A stretch of 64,000 nt of DNA, taken from Incurvaria masculella (taxonomy: Eukaryota > Arthropoda > Insecta > Lepidoptera > Incurvariidae). The notes under the pieces were generated by a model, which saw only the letters and a list, made by a program, of their open reading frames with translations, had not been told where the DNA came from and searched no databases. Below are positions 24,601 to 34,601 of this stretch, one piece after another (the first letter of the stretch is position 1; every line of letters starts with the position of its first letter). Location of the stretch: positions 13,104,501 through 13,168,500 of the forward strand of contig OX335651.1 in the NCBI GenBank assembly GCA_946894095.1, read 5' to 3'. Both the position numbers and the translations under genes were made by a program.

Positions 24601-27538
24601 TGTAAATGACAATTTCAAGTGTAGTTTACTACCATATGAATGCTGATTTAAAATAAAATAAATAAAATATTGTACAGCAGGGATTAGAGGCAAGCTCTTT
24701 ATTCCTTCTCTTCATGCGAGACGTTATCGGTTTAAATCCTCGCCCTGGTGATGCACCACTGTATTTCTCTTTCTGAGTAGGAAAAGTGCATTTCGTTACG
24801 AATGAAAGCTTTTTCATAGTTCGGAACCCTTGTAAAACTGCAGGTCTCCTTCAACTACTAGGTACTAAGTCTGCCCAGGTTGGTATCACTGCATTGGATG
24901 AAACTATGGTTAAAGCGACAATGAAAAATTGACATGTTTTCCATTCAATTCAGTGTAGCCGTGCTCATAAAGGATCTTGTAGTGTATTGGACTAATATCA
25001 TGACGGTAGTGGTGGGTGTATTAGCCTCCATGTCAGGTTCCATAAAAAAAATTATGTTTGCAGGCGGAAGGAACCGACGCGTAGCAGAGGCTTTCGTGAA
25101 GACCGGCCGTACCATCAAGGAGCTGGAGGATGAACTGCTGAACGGACAGAAGCTGCAGGGGCCCATCACCGCCGACGAGGTCAACCACATGCTCGTCAAC
25201 AAAAATATGGAAAACAAGTGAGTGTTACCACAAAGTCTGTACAACTTTTATATTTTTTTGAAACTTCAAGATTTGGAAAAACCGGCCAAGTGCGAGTCGG
25301 ACTCGCACACGAAGGGTTCCGTGCCATCGTACAAGATTTAACACAAAAAAAAACACGTTTCTTGTATGGGACCCCCCCTTAATTTTTTAATTTTTTTATT
25401 TTTTTATTTTACCTATTTGTTGTTATAGCGGCAAAATAAATACACACTCTCTGAAAAATTCAGCTGCCTACCTATTACGATTCATGAGATACAGCCCTGT
25501 GACAGACGGACGGACAGCGGAGGCATAGTAATAGGGTTTTCACCCTTTGGGTACGGAACCCTAAAAAATGGCTACTGCTATTTGTATGTATGTATGTGTG
25601 TATGTGCCTAATTTATGTCATAGGCATTTTTTCTGAACTGTGAAGGTTGGATCTTCGTCATTACTCACTGCCTGTACATTGTCTAATTATGTTATCGATG
25701 TTATCATTGAATGTATAGCGATATTATCTTCAACAATGACTTGGAGAAACAACTTTGAATCCGCGTGTCTAGATCTGTCACTATTATAATTGAACTTGTC
25801 ATCGACCAGTAGTTGATCAGTATTCAATTAGGGTTATGTCGATATTTAAGGGATAGCGCAAAATAGATTAGCTATGGTAGATTCCGTATTCATCAAGATT
25901 ATTGGTACGCTAAACACAGCGAGGAAGGAAGGGCGGGAGTGGCAGCTGGATTGCATGGGGCCGGCGTAGACACTTATTCGACTTCCATCGAATTCCATCA
26001 CTCATGATGTTCTAGAGTTAGAATACGTAAGAACTTCACAGGATTCCATTTATTTCAACGAAGATTCGATGTTGCGTGTCCAGAATTCGTTTCGATCGCC
26101 ACTCACATCTTGCTCCATGGATAAACACTTGAGTTTTACTTGATCAATTTACACATCGCTTTTGAAGGTGTTGTAGGCTATGCATAGTCATAATGTGTCA
26201 TCGAGGCATTGAGCAGTAATCGTTATTGTTTGTAAAGATGTAATTTCCCAAGGGCAGAGATGTTGGCAAATGCCAACTAGTTAGTGTTAACAATTGATGA
26301 TATAGATGTGGACATAGATCTAATGAGAATAAGGCTGCAGCAACATTAAATATTGTTAATAAATGCATTATACTTTATGCGTTTACTATCTCTAATGACC
26401 ACACTACTAACATTTGACTGTATTTTTCCATTGTAACGAATCCGAGTTCAAGATAAAGGTTTGGTTGCCGGTTTTGAGTTCCTTTATCAGTGCCAGATAA
26501 ACAGGCATCACAGGTCGATTATACACGGTGTACAGCCAAGAGGCGAAAGTGGTTGATTGTGTACACGAAGCTGAACATCCTTTGTTTTCCAGAAAAAAAA
26601 AATATCCCTATAAATGTTTTATTACTGGCACGGATACTGGCAGATACCAGAGTGGTCAGTCTGAGTTCTCACCTAAATTGGCGTTTACGGCAAACCGATC
26701 GACTGGCGTTTTCTCCAAACTCCATACAAGTTTTTACTAGATATTCTGTGGTTTTGCTTCTTTAAGCTGTCAAAGTCTAACGCGGACTTCCGATTTGTAT
26801 GAAAACGCAGAGTGGACGTAAACCGCAACGTCGACGTATTTACGGCAACGTTGAGTAAGCTGTCAAATCAAGCTCGGACTCGCAAATGTTTGTTCGCTTA
26901 ACGCCCGCTGCGCGCGCTCTTCAATTTCTCCATACATTTGGCAACGCCAGTCGATCGGTTTGCCGTAACGCCAAATTAGGTGACAACTGAGACTACCGTC
27001 TCTGGTCACGTTTCCATCAAGAATTTGTGTTAGATAAATGCATTTTTCAAATGCAATACCAACCAGAAAGAAAGTGTTTCAATGAGCAGGTACGAAACAA
27101 CTCTTCACGGGCCTAGCAACGCGGCCTAGACTGCCAATGTCAATGCGACTGTAATGCCGCTTAGATTAAAAGATGTTTTGAAATGAACTCTTCAAATTAA
27201 ATAAAACTGGACCATGATAAGAAGGTATGGATTGACATGTATTCTTCCTTCACATCATTTGTCTGTCGTGTCCTAGGGTGTGAGCTAACTGCTAGCTCTG
27301 TGTCTAAAAACATTAGTCAACCGCTGGATACCCTGTACCCAGATAATAGGTTTTCGGGATAGAAATAGTACCTGTAATGATGTTTCTTCATTTTATTGTC
27401 CTCGATTGCAGTATTCAAAGAAGTTTCGGCGACTGTTTCAGGTTCCCCCTCTTCACGGCCGTCTACCGTATCTGCAAGGGCGAGCTGATGCCGACGGATT
27501 TCATTGACTGCATTCGCAGCCACCCGGAGCACATGTAA
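12602..27538 (+). CDS. Gpdh1: Glycerol-3-phosphate dehydrogenase, NAD-dependent, cytosolic
   Basis: Interconverts dihydroxyacetone phosphate and sn-glycerol 3-phosphate with NAD(H). It serves the glycerophosphate shuttle of flight muscle and lipid synthesis. Eight exons join in frame: 12602-12645, 14024-14201, 16324-16464, 17465-17572, 18195-18341, 22040-22223, 25064-25217 and 27442-27538. They give 350 residues; the vertebrate enzyme has 349. Visible: the NAD-binding GSGNWG at 11-16; SLIKG with Lys121 and GALKN with Lys206, matching the conserved catalytic lysines; GGRNRR with substrate-binding Arg270; and the C-terminal NGQKLQGP. Read straight through, exon 8 ends HPEHM-stop, the vertebrate-like terminus. 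A donor GTAAGC overlaps that stop, so other C-termini are possible. Intron 5 holds a P-like element and intron 6 holds SINEs. No defects were seen. Confidence 0.95.
13225..13758. mobile_element. TTAA-flanked MITE, copy 1
   Basis: 534 bases between two TTAA tetranucleotides. It starts GGTGGCCCAACCCGGCGG and is in the opposite orientation to copies 2 and 3 (35132-35673 and 36056-36597). About ten bases (TTGGGCCACC) of the other end are lost. Its outer flanks CTTATGTC and GACATAAG form a palindrome with the target. TTAA target preference is typical of piggyBac-like elements. Confidence 0.75.
14024..14201 (+). CDS. Gpdh1: Gpdh exon 2
   Basis: Completes Trp15 and encodes GSAIAKVVG to [11 protein letters not shown] (to residue 74). 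The acceptor GGTACAG|G has a weak pyrimidine tract. The donor is GTG|GTGAGC. Confidence 0.94.
14335..14522 (+). mobile_element. SINE body copy, plus strand, in Gpdh intron 2
   Basis: Carries GGTTGGTACCATTGCATTG, TCCAATGTAGCTGTGCAATA and GGCATGGCACCTAGTTCCCA in the same order as the complete element at 61281-61658. The head is truncated. Confidence 0.7.
15044..15222. mobile_element. Short TIR MITE, copy 2 (GTGCACGAA family)
   Basis: Same ends and internal sequence as 11827-11990. It is longer because of a local duplication of GGAAGGAACTATATGC at about 15124-15159. Confidence 0.7.
15398..15720 (-). mobile_element. SINE-related copy, minus strand, in Gpdh intron 2
   Basis: The minus strand carries the SINE body (GGTTAAACCCGCCCAGGG, TCCAGTCAATGTATGCGTGC, CATGTCCAGTTACATAAAAA). 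It is extended at its head by a stretch with GGGTTCGAATCCC, which resembles a tRNA-type B box, so it may be a composite or a related subfamily. Confidence 0.6.
16324..16464 (+). CDS. Gpdh1: Gpdh exon 3
   Basis: 47 codons (75-121): [20 protein letters not shown] to ALSLIK, ending on catalytic Lys121. The acceptor is TGGCAG|GTG and the donor AAG|GTTAGT. Confidence 0.94.
17465..17572 (+). CDS. Gpdh1: Gpdh exon 4
   Basis: 36 codons (122-157): [17 protein letters not shown] to [11 protein letters not shown]. The acceptor is TTTCCAG|GGC and the donor GAG|GTATAT. Confidence 0.94.
18195..18341 (+). CDS. Gpdh1: Gpdh exon 5
   Basis: 49 codons (158-206): [15 protein letters not shown] to EICGALK, ending on catalytic Lys206. 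Strongly GC-rich compared with its surroundings. The acceptor CATTGAG|GTG has a poor pyrimidine tract. Confidence 0.94.
18780..18875 (+). repeat. LINE-like 3' tail fragment in Gpdh intron 5
   Basis: Shares AACTTAGTGTAGTTTGACTT and TTTAAATAAATGAAATGAAA with the tails at 34608-34740 and 48230-48385. Confidence 0.55.
19596..19669 (+). pseudogene. First exon of a THAP-domain transposase (remnant)
   Basis: Encodes [20 protein letters not shown] followed by ITFH and a consensus donor GTAAGT. Cys-x4-Cys followed by GITFH is the start of the THAP (C2CH zinc) domain used by P-element transposases and host THAP proteins. The expected continuation exon is not found nearby, consistent with an internal deletion. 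Confidence 0.6.
19990..20224 (+). pseudogene. C-terminal remnant of a THAP/P-type transposase
   Basis: An open frame reads [16 protein letters not shown] and then [20 protein letters not shown] followed by [17 protein letters not shown]. The basic end following an EKYVNVKL helix resembles, in my recollection, the end of P-type transposases and insect THAP proteins. It has no usable ATG near its start. Its position inside the TIR-bounded element supports the call. Confidence 0.45.
22040..22223 (+). CDS. Gpdh1: Gpdh exon 6
   Basis: Encodes [20 protein letters not shown] to [11 protein letters not shown] plus one base of Gly268. The acceptor is CGTGCCAG|AAC and the donor G|GTGAGA. Confidence 0.95.
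22335..22582 (+). mobile_element. RTE-type LINE 3' fragment
   Basis: The end of a reverse transcriptase ORF is recognisable in part of the frame as [12 protein letters not shown], after GAGGACTGGAGAGAATTTGG. A short TGAC repeat tail follows, as in RTE elements. A second copy is at 45486-45592. Just 3' of Gpdh exon 6. Confidence 0.65.
22590..22810 (+). mobile_element. SINE body copy, plus strand, in Gpdh intron 6
   Basis: Carries ACTAGGTGGTAGGGTTAATC, TACCATCGCATTGAATAAAC and ACATGGCACCTAGTT. It directly follows the RTE fragment. The head and tail are truncated. Confidence 0.65.
23855..24192 (+). repeat. Lepidopteran dispersed repeat (GGGTTCCGTACC ... GGCCGGTTTTT), copy 1
   Basis: Begins TTAGGGTTCCGTACCCAAAG and ends in CGACTCGCACTTGGCCGG plus a T-run. 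An inverse copy lies at 25276-25568 and fragments at 16155-16200 and 37365-37525. I recognise this as a very abundant repeat of moth and butterfly genomes, and it is the main basis for the taxonomic call. Confidence 0.75.
23907..23983. repeat. TCCG tetranucleotide microsatellite
   Basis: About 19 tandem TCCG units with a few substitutions. It sits inside the dispersed repeat and has expanded from a shorter version seen in the other copies. Confidence 0.9.
24680..25053 (+). mobile_element. SINE copy ending at the Gpdh exon 7 acceptor
   Basis: The body carries CAGGTTGGTATCACTGCATT, TTCAGTGTAGCCGTGC and ATATCATGACGGTAGTGG, then the ending TCAGGTTCCATAAAAAAAA at 25053. The Gpdh exon 7 acceptor AG is at 25062-25063, so the pyrimidine tract TTATGTTTGC is all that separates them. 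Confidence 0.65.
25064..25217 (+). CDS. Gpdh1: Gpdh exon 7
   Basis: Encodes [15 protein letters not shown] to [16 protein letters not shown] and NKNMEN plus two bases of Lys319. The acceptor TTATGTTTGCAG directly follows the A-tail of a SINE (24680-25053). The donor is AA|GTGAGT. Confidence 0.94.
25276..25568 (-). repeat. Lepidopteran dispersed repeat, copy 2 (inverted)
   Basis: Starts AAAACCGGCCAAGTGCGAGT and ends CCTTTGGGTACGGAACCCTA: the inverse of 23855-24192 with a much shorter TCCG tract. In Gpdh intron 7. Confidence 0.75.
26647..27005. mobile_element. MITE with 60-bp terminal inverted repeats in Gpdh intron 7
   Basis: The two ends pair over about 60 bases. Both read inward through CACCTAA, TTGGCGTT, then ACGGCAAACCGATCGACTGG. 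The outermost bases are CCAGAG. The interior has two AGCTGTCAAA copies and no coding capacity. Confidence 0.75.
27442..27538 (+). CDS. Gpdh1: Gpdh exon 8 with overlapping stop and splice donor
   Basis: Encodes [15 protein letters not shown] to CIRSHPEHM, then TAA at 27536-27538. The same bases form a donor, CACAT|GTAAGC. Splicing there would remove the G of the Met codon and the stop, and require a downstream exon that starts with G to restore Met. Retention gives the 350-residue form. Confidence 0.92.
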
Positions 27539-27548
27539 GCCGCGTCCG

Positions 27549-29830
27549 CTACCCACGCTTGTCGCTCGCTTCCCTAACATAGTCCCCCGTAGTGCACCGC
27601 TAGTGAGCGGCATCCGTGCCCCTTGTACGCGTCCACTCCAAACGTACTTCCCTCGGGCCCGCTCTGTGGTACATCAAATGGCAGGTCGACCGTACTTATG
27701 AATCTTTTATGGTAAAGGAATATATTAATAATAAGGGTTATGGATCACGGTGACATTGTGATAGACTTGACGAGTGTCATTATCGTTGCTGCTTTAAATT
27801 GTTTATGTATAATTTTTTGGAGGTATTTCAAATTAATCATTGGGATTATTTTGCTTTTCGCATATTCATTAATTTTCCTCCATTAGGAAATACACTTGTT
27901 CATTGTTGGATTTTACAAGCATCACTTTGTCGTTTATATCTGTCAGCAGTATAGTTACTGGTAGTATTGTTATATGTTTCAAATAATATGCATTGTTGGC
28001 TAATATTAGTGATTATTTTAATATTGCCTCAGATCTATTTGTGTATAATTCATACGTAAGCCAAATATATTTTAAATTATGCTTAAGTAATTGGGTAACA
28101 TGTGAGGTATCCACTATAAATTAGCGTTGTGATTTGAACATATTGGAAAAAAATATATGTTAAGAATAGGTGTTATTGGTTGAAATTGTTACATATAAAA
28201 TGCTTTTAGAGCAAAAAAGACTTCGTAAAATCCTTGAATAAATTCATTCATCGTAGGTAGCTATTCCACATCATTATGTATTTTTATTATTAACACCTTC
28301 TTGCTTGAACTACGATCTAACTGAATGCAAATTTAACTTTCAAACTTACTGTTCTTACTAACACTTAAACTTCTGTATAATCATACATTATTCGTATTTA
28401 CTGTAGCATATGGAACAATGTAGCTAGCATAGAGCATTTCAGTAGAATTGGGCGTTTCGCTAATATTATTGAGCTGCCGAAGTGAGCTTCCTTGTATACA
28501 TATTTTCTTGTAATTGTTGGGTCTGATTTAAATTTATTTACACATGCTGTTTCCACCCCGCATGCACTAAGTTTGAGGGATAGTCAAAACTAAAAATAGT
28601 AAAGGACAATGCCCATTTCAGTATGGGCTAAAAAAGGGCTCAAAACTGACATGTACCCCAATTCATATACATTTATGGACTTACATTGTATGATATAAGC
28701 AAACATTCATGAATTTCAAATTTTTTTGGTCACTGGGAAAAAGTTGGCAGACATTTTTTAAACACTCGACAAAATGAAACGACTAGAGCCATCTGTAAGA
28801 AACCTCTTTCAGCATTTCATAGTTTGAGATAACAGAGGATTCTGACGCAAGCCATATTCAAATTTGATTTCCCCATCTAAACTTTAATCCACCAATTTCA
28901 CCCCCTTCGAGTAGAATTTTCTTCTAATGTCTTTCTCCAAGGTCCAGACAATGATACCCGCGAACGGTATGTTTTGTTGGTTGGGTTCCAGCCTTGCAGT
29001 ATATTCGTAAAGTAGTTCTTTTTACAGACTTCTTTCTAGAATTCATGTGCCCTTGCTTCACGGTCGATTCTACATACATATCACATTCGTGGGAAAAAGC
29101 GACAAACTTGGTCAGTACGAAAAAAGTATATTTACTCGGACTATCTCTGACTAAAGTTCATCAAAATTGGTTCAGCGGTTTAGATGTGAAAACACAACAG
29201 ACAGAGATAATTTCGACTTTATAATATTAGTATGGATAGTATGGTTGATCAATCGAAAACATTATTTTTCATTTGTGATATCACATTCACATATATCGGA
29301 GCACTTTTGAAACGGGCAATTTCCTTTAAGGCTCAGCTGGTTGTAGGCAATACTTAAATAACGGCTGGCCAGACATTTGGCTCGATCTAATTCTGAAAAT
29401 CTCTCGGGGTCGTGTGTAAAAGTTCGTCCTATTTTACAGATTTGCTCCAAAGCAAATTAACATTTTCTAAGAAGATTTTGAAGAGAACATTAATTATTAT
29501 TAGAATATTTCCAACTGCCCGTCGCTATAATCTCTCATTGTTGTTGCATGTTTTGTAAATATATTTTTTGATGTCTTAATGAATAAAAAATGTCGACTTT
29601 TATTGTGCTGTTTTAATTTTTAACGCATTGCTTGAGCTTTACTGGCATTTGGCAAAGATGTCACAAATTCCAAGTAGTTAGTATGTTCACTAATAAATAA
29701 AAATATAAATTAAATGTTGTAACAATGGGGTAGTGACCTTAGGGTTCTAAAATTTCTTATTTATTTAAGTATTCCGTATTTCTGACCATGAACTGGTTGG
29801 TATCTTTTCCGGCCGCTGCCACATAGTTTT
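27549..29830. other. Sequence downstream of Gpdh exon 8
   Basis: 3' UTR of the stop-in-exon-8 form and/or intron leading to alternative ends. AATAAA polyadenylation hexamers lie at 28237-28242 and 29582-29587. A good splice acceptor (CTTTCTCCAAG) is at 28941. No other coding sequence seen. Confidence 0.4.
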
Positions 29831-29831
29831 C

Positions 29832-29990
29832 AGCCTCGTTAGCACAGCGGCATGACGCCTTGCTGTTCAATAATTGAGGTGAAGCAGCTATGGGCGCGGT
29901 CGATGGGCGATCGTTGAGGCTGGCCGTGGTTCATATTCCTCGTACAAACTAAAGGGACTTTCCCTGCTAAGCGGTACTAAGCGGGGAAGC
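29832..29990 (+). mobile_element. Decayed head of the 5S-SINE family
   Basis: CAGCCTCGTTAGCACAGCGG and CGATCGTTGAGGCTGGCCGT match the head of the complete element at 61281-61400. The 5S-like core is eroded and the body is missing. Confidence 0.5.
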
Positions 29991-30112
29991 GAATGCCCGC
30001 GGCCTTAAACTAGGAGCCGCCGTTGTATCCTATTGACCACTAATATTGTGGGAGGTCACAACATTTGTGGTCACGATAAGGTAAATGGCTGAATCTGGGT
30101 TCACTTGTTCGA

Positions 30113-30478
30113 GTCGGTCTGCCTGCACCAAGTGGTTGCTAGATTGGCTATACAAATTAGATGTTGGTATGCACCTGCTGATGAATATGCTGATTGCTGG
30201 AAATATTGATATTGATATCTAATAATTATGCAACAATAACCATTCGGTTTTGTTGTTAAATACTTCATATACCTAAGGTTATATCTGTAACCTAAATCGC
30301 CTTTAACTACGAAATGCAACCAGAGATTTGTTCAGTTTTGGTATTACTAAGCAAGTATGTACTGATACTTTCATGCTTCGTTATTTGCAGCATTTACCTT
30401 ATCACATTTTTTTTGTCACAACTGCTTTTTCAGGCGCCTTATCTAGGCAACGCAACCACTTGGCGCAGGCAGACCGAC
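30113..30478. mobile_element. Inverted-repeat element (GTCGGTCTGCCTG ends)
   Basis: The left arm GTCGGTCTGCCTGCACCAAG, followed by TGGTTGC, pairs with the inverse right arm that ends GCGCAGGCAGACCGAC. 366 bases, no coding capacity. No clear target duplication. Confidence 0.6.
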
Positions 30479-30805
30479 ACATTTCCGAAGGATTTAATTG
30501 AATTTATAATTAAACCTAAATTGAGCTAGAAAAAACATTTTCAGCATGGAAATATAAAATTTGGTCAGCACAATACAAATGATAATTGCTCTACTCACTA
30601 GGTCTGTGTTCCACACATAGGTGACTTTTTGACCGCAAATATTCGAAGTTCAACTTTATTTAAATCTAGTCGGCAAATTACTAGTCAACCCGGGACTCAC
30701 TTGGAACTATCATAAATAATATGATGCATGTAATTGGTTCACTGCTTACTCAAACGCCATGCAAACTTCAGTTTAAATCTAAACGAACTCTGTCAAGTAA
30801 ATGTA

Positions 30806-31216
30806 AGGCCTATTCCAGTGCTCGATCGACTGTCCGTAGCGTCAGCTGCGTGTGGTACTGCGTACGGGGACTGACGGTCGAGTCCCCAGTGCTTGCGTTG
30901 GGTACCTGACGCCTTGTGATGCGCCTTGCAAACATATCTAAGGGTTCAGTTCTGCACAGACAGGCGACTTCTGCGTGTGCATATTCATTAAACCAATGAC
31001 AGTTTTTGCACTTTGTGCAATGATCGCTAAAATAGTGTATCTATTAAAATAATATTATCAATGTCGAGTGTGTACCTAATATTGAAATGATTTGTCATTA
31101 TATTAATATGTGTTGACGGTTTGGCACTGAATGCAAACATCTGCCGTCGATATTTACGTACACTCAGTACTGGCAGTATGAACCGAACGTCCTTTGAGCA
31201 CTGAAACAGGCCTAAT
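30806..31216. mobile_element. Short-TIR element (AGGCCTATTCCAGTGCTC ends)
   Basis: AAGGCCTATTCCAGTGCTC at 30806 is matched by the inverse TTAGGCCTGTTTCAGTGCTC at 31216. The interior is unrelated to the other families here. Confidence 0.5.
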
Positions 31217-31620
31217 CCCTTTTAACTGGTGTGGGGTTGCAAACAACTAAGTTTTTTTTTTACTAATCTTTTAGGAGACAACCGGCACGAAAATGCTCTC
31301 TGTAGACTGCAAGTAGAAGAATCATCCATCCAAGAGCGTTTAACCAGATATCATCAAACAACACATCCATTATTCTGCCTATTTTAATTTGCTGCATTTA
31401 TTGTTGGCGGTTTATCCTAAGCAGACTGAACGGCCCAAGCCAGCACCCCAGGACCATTGCACAGTGTTCGTGACCATCTGTCTGTCCACCTAAATCCTAT
31501 AAGTTATCGGAAGCTCTTTTGGAATATTTGTTAACATATCAGTATGCTGTCACTACAGATTACACATATTACTTGTATGGATTGACTGTCTATATCCCTT
31601 TTCGTAAAGTTTCGGTGCGT

Positions 31621-31672
31621 TAGCCTCGGTAGCCAAGTGGCGCGACGCCTCAGTGTTTGATAACTGCTGTGG
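31621..31672 (+). mobile_element. 5S-SINE head fragment
   Basis: TAGCCTCGGTAGCCAAGTGG followed by CGCGACGCCTCAGTG matches the first 40 bases of the SINE family. The rest is missing. Confidence 0.5.
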
Positions 31673-33735
31673 TATCTTTCCTGAATTGTTAAATATATTT
31701 GTTCTAAGCTTTTATTCATTGGAAACTTTTGGCATTGTAATGCATCTATGTAAAATAACGCTTAACATTGTATCGGTTTTTACATCCAATGTGGATGGAT
31801 ATGCTGGCATTGCCTAATATCCATATTTAAAGAATTCTAATAACATTTATACAACATGAAATACGCAGAGCGACCTTAAAGAGTTTTGCTTTCATCTCGC
31901 TAAGCAATTAATTGAAGCTACATAACATTGTTGTATTTTATTCTACCAATTTGGGTTAAATTGCACATTTCCATAGACGGATTATGTGACGATAGTAAGA
32001 ACACTTGTTGGACAAGAAATCACATTGTTCCGACATTGTACCAATATAGGTAATCTATACGAGTAATATGTGAAATCTGTACTGTCGTTTCGGACAGAAA
32101 ATGTTAGTCATATGTGAAGTGAGTCAGTCTAGCTCAGCATTGTCAGATGATTCAATGTAATTATTGCTTTGGTGCTGTCTTTCTGGATTATTTGCTGTTT
32201 GTATGCATTTTTTTTATTCAAGATGCATCACGAAAACCTGGCAATGCTGTTCTAGTTATGTATGTCTGTGTTAGCATGAACTGCATTTCAGCTCCCAACG
32301 CATAGTTTCGAGACTATGAAATCAATTTTGGTTTGTTTTAACACATCCGTTGTTAGAATTAGGAATTAGGTTTTCTTCCATTAATTCCCTATAAGTAACC
32401 TATACATGTCAGTTAGTGTAAGAAAATAAAAGATGTACAATCTAATGAAAAATAATTTGACTCCTACAACACATTCAAAATCATACTGCGGCTAAACCCA
32501 TGAAAAGGAAAATGTTAGTGAGATCTCTGCCAGGCATTTTCCGGTTTAATTATTAGTTATCTAGGGGTATTTGTTATGGATCAATTAGGCACAAATAACT
32601 AAAGCAAATGATTTTATTTATGAAGTCTATTATGATAATTATATGCAATGACAGATGAAAATCTGACCTATTATTTAAATAACGCTTATAAAAGTCTGTT
32701 AATATTTGCTTCAATTCAGTAGATTTTTAGTGCATATAACCGTTAATACAAAAATTGTAAAGTCAATCTAGTTTAATTAAAACATATGGTAAACTTGGGC
32801 AGTGTATAGTATCTACAATGGGTTAATGTTAACATAATGTTAAGTTGATTGAACTTTGTTTGATTTTTAAAACATACCATTGGCATAATCATGGATGTAA
32901 TTTATGAGATATGAAAATTTATGTGCAGAATTTATGAGCATTACTTATTCGAAGGTTAATTTTCAAGCATTTTTGCAATCAGAACCTATTCCTTGTCGTT
33001 ATTTCGGAAATCATTGTTTACTCGAAACTAAAGAGGAAAAAAGTGAGGAAGTATGCCAGAGGTTATATGTAGGTAGTAAATATTGGAGTAAAGTGGGTGC
33101 TCCTTGCCTCCTCACGTAAGAGAAAAGGAAGCAGAAGTGACTTCTGTGTGCCGTTTGGTTACATTTTTCGAGAATTTCGAGGGAATATGTTTTTCACTAA
33201 TAAAATAGTGCTAACAGTCCTTGTATATTTTATTCCCAATCCATTTCCATATCATCAATTATTCAGCAAAGATCTAAGAAGCCTTTAACGTAAGTGTGTG
33301 GTTGATTTGGAAATCACTCTTCTTGAGGCAAAGGCGACTACGAGAATATATAAAATCTGATTTAAATTGGTTTGTTTGTTTGTGGCTAAAATAAGTGTAG
33401 TTTCTCCAATAGCAATATACTCCATGTCCATCACGTGCATGCTCAAAATGTTATTGTGATTTCAGAATAGATGTAGATGACTGTAACTAACTGATAAAAG
33501 GTGAGTTTAAACGTACATATTTACTACTTGTAAGACTGTCAACTAATGAAAAATTTTGGAACGGTAAATTCAGCTTGACGCCAACTCAGTTTTTTGTGAG
33601 AGCTCAACTAATTTATGACAAATTCAGTGTATTTTTAAAGTGTTATTACACTTTGTTAGAAAACATTTTTATTCATTCGTAAAATGTACATTATTTTTTA
33701 GATACCCATATATATTGAATATGTTTCTTTTTCAG
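31673..33735. other. AT-rich sequence between Gpdh and MTFMT, nothing recognised
   Basis: No coding similarity seen on either strand. If the 33736 micro-exon is used, this is Gpdh intron; otherwise it is intergenic. Confidence 0.4.
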
Positions 33736-33748
33736 GCAATCATTTTAG
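33736..33748 (+). CDS. Gpdh1: Candidate alternative Gpdh terminal micro-exon (M-QSF-stop)
   Basis: A strong acceptor, TATGTTTCTTTTTCAG, is followed by GCAATCATTTTAG. Joined to the exon 8 donor it gives HPEHM-QSF-stop. As I recall, Drosophila Gpdh makes a flight-muscle isoform with three extra C-terminal residues, QNL, by alternative terminal exons. The similarity of QSF is suggestive only. A second candidate at 28942-28954 would give SRQ-stop. Confidence 0.3.
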
Positions 33749-33914
33749 GAGTGAGGAGCTTCACTGCTTATTAGGTAAATGGATGTGTTCAGACTTAGTG
33801 AGATTTAGTTGAGAGATAATTTATTTGGTTGATGGTCGTAAGTATTTAATTGTGATGTTAGAAAATAAAAGTTGAAGTTTATATTTTAATGGGGAGTTTT
33901 ATTACATTTGTTCA

Positions 33915-34190
33915 GGTGGCTCACATCACACCTACTAGCATGTTATTAGCCCAACCTACCGCATTAAAGGAATTAATTGAGACAATTTTTCAATGCCGAT
34001 TTGGCCAAATTTTCATGCAATGCGATGGTACCAACCCGGGAAGGGACCTAAAGTTTAACATGCATTCCGAACCATTGAACAGCTACCATTCGGAACGAAA
34101 TGCACTTATCCAACTCAGAAAGAGAAACCGCTACATACTTTATGTAGCGGATGAAATCTGGATTCACCCGAGTCTCCAAAATCATTGAAA
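33915..34190 (-). mobile_element. SINE body copy between Gpdh and MTFMT
   Basis: The minus strand retains GGTTGGTACCATCGCATTGC and the upstream CGGAATGGTAGC/TTCGGAATGC segment. The inner part is degraded. It starts right after the MTFMT polyadenylation signal. Confidence 0.55.
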
Positions 34191-34219
34191 CAAAGAGGAT
34201 GACAATATGATATCTAGTA

Positions 34220-34225
34220 TTTATT
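34220..34225 (-). terminator. Polyadenylation signal of MTFMT
   Basis: AATAAA on the minus strand (TTTATT on the plus strand) lies 12 bases beyond the MTFMT stop codon. This would give a very short 3' UTR. Confidence 0.5.
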
Positions 34226-34236
34226 TTTACTATGAC

Positions 34237-34601
34237 CTAATGAAATATACATTCTTCTTTTCTAGCTTTTTTCAAATATCCATTGTAGAAATCGAATGCA
34301 GTTATCTCTCTTTTCGAGACAACTCTCACAGTCTTGAAGCAAACAAATGTATTGTCTCTGCACCTCACCCTGATGGCCGCCAGTTTCCTGGAGTACTCCA
34401 CGGTGCCGGCAAGCTCCACCACGCAGTCACTTGGGCCTTGAGTGGTGCTGTCTACAAATGCGCCAAAAAGCTTAACCTCCATTCCTTTGAAATGTGTTGT
34501 AAGTGTGTACACACCATAGACAGCTCGGTACAGGTTGTACACATTTCTCGCTGACAGTTCGTTCCATTTTACTCTGCTTATTGATTTGTCTATTTTTCTG
34601 G
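34237..34601 (-). CDS. MTFMT: MTFMT last exon (C-terminal domain)
   Basis: Begins with two bases completing Ala ([15 protein letters not shown]) and ends [21 protein letters not shown]. The acceptor GTTTTGTTTCAG is only a few bases from a repeated LINE-like tail (34608-34740). Confidence 0.9.

Noticed and set aside
30431..31290. Additional Gpdh terminal exon candidates after TTTTTCAG (30432) and TTTTAG (31273)
   Set aside because: The first acceptor lies next to or in an inverted-repeat element and would add RLI. The second adds a 9-residue basic tail with no parallel in the family. Weaker than 33736.
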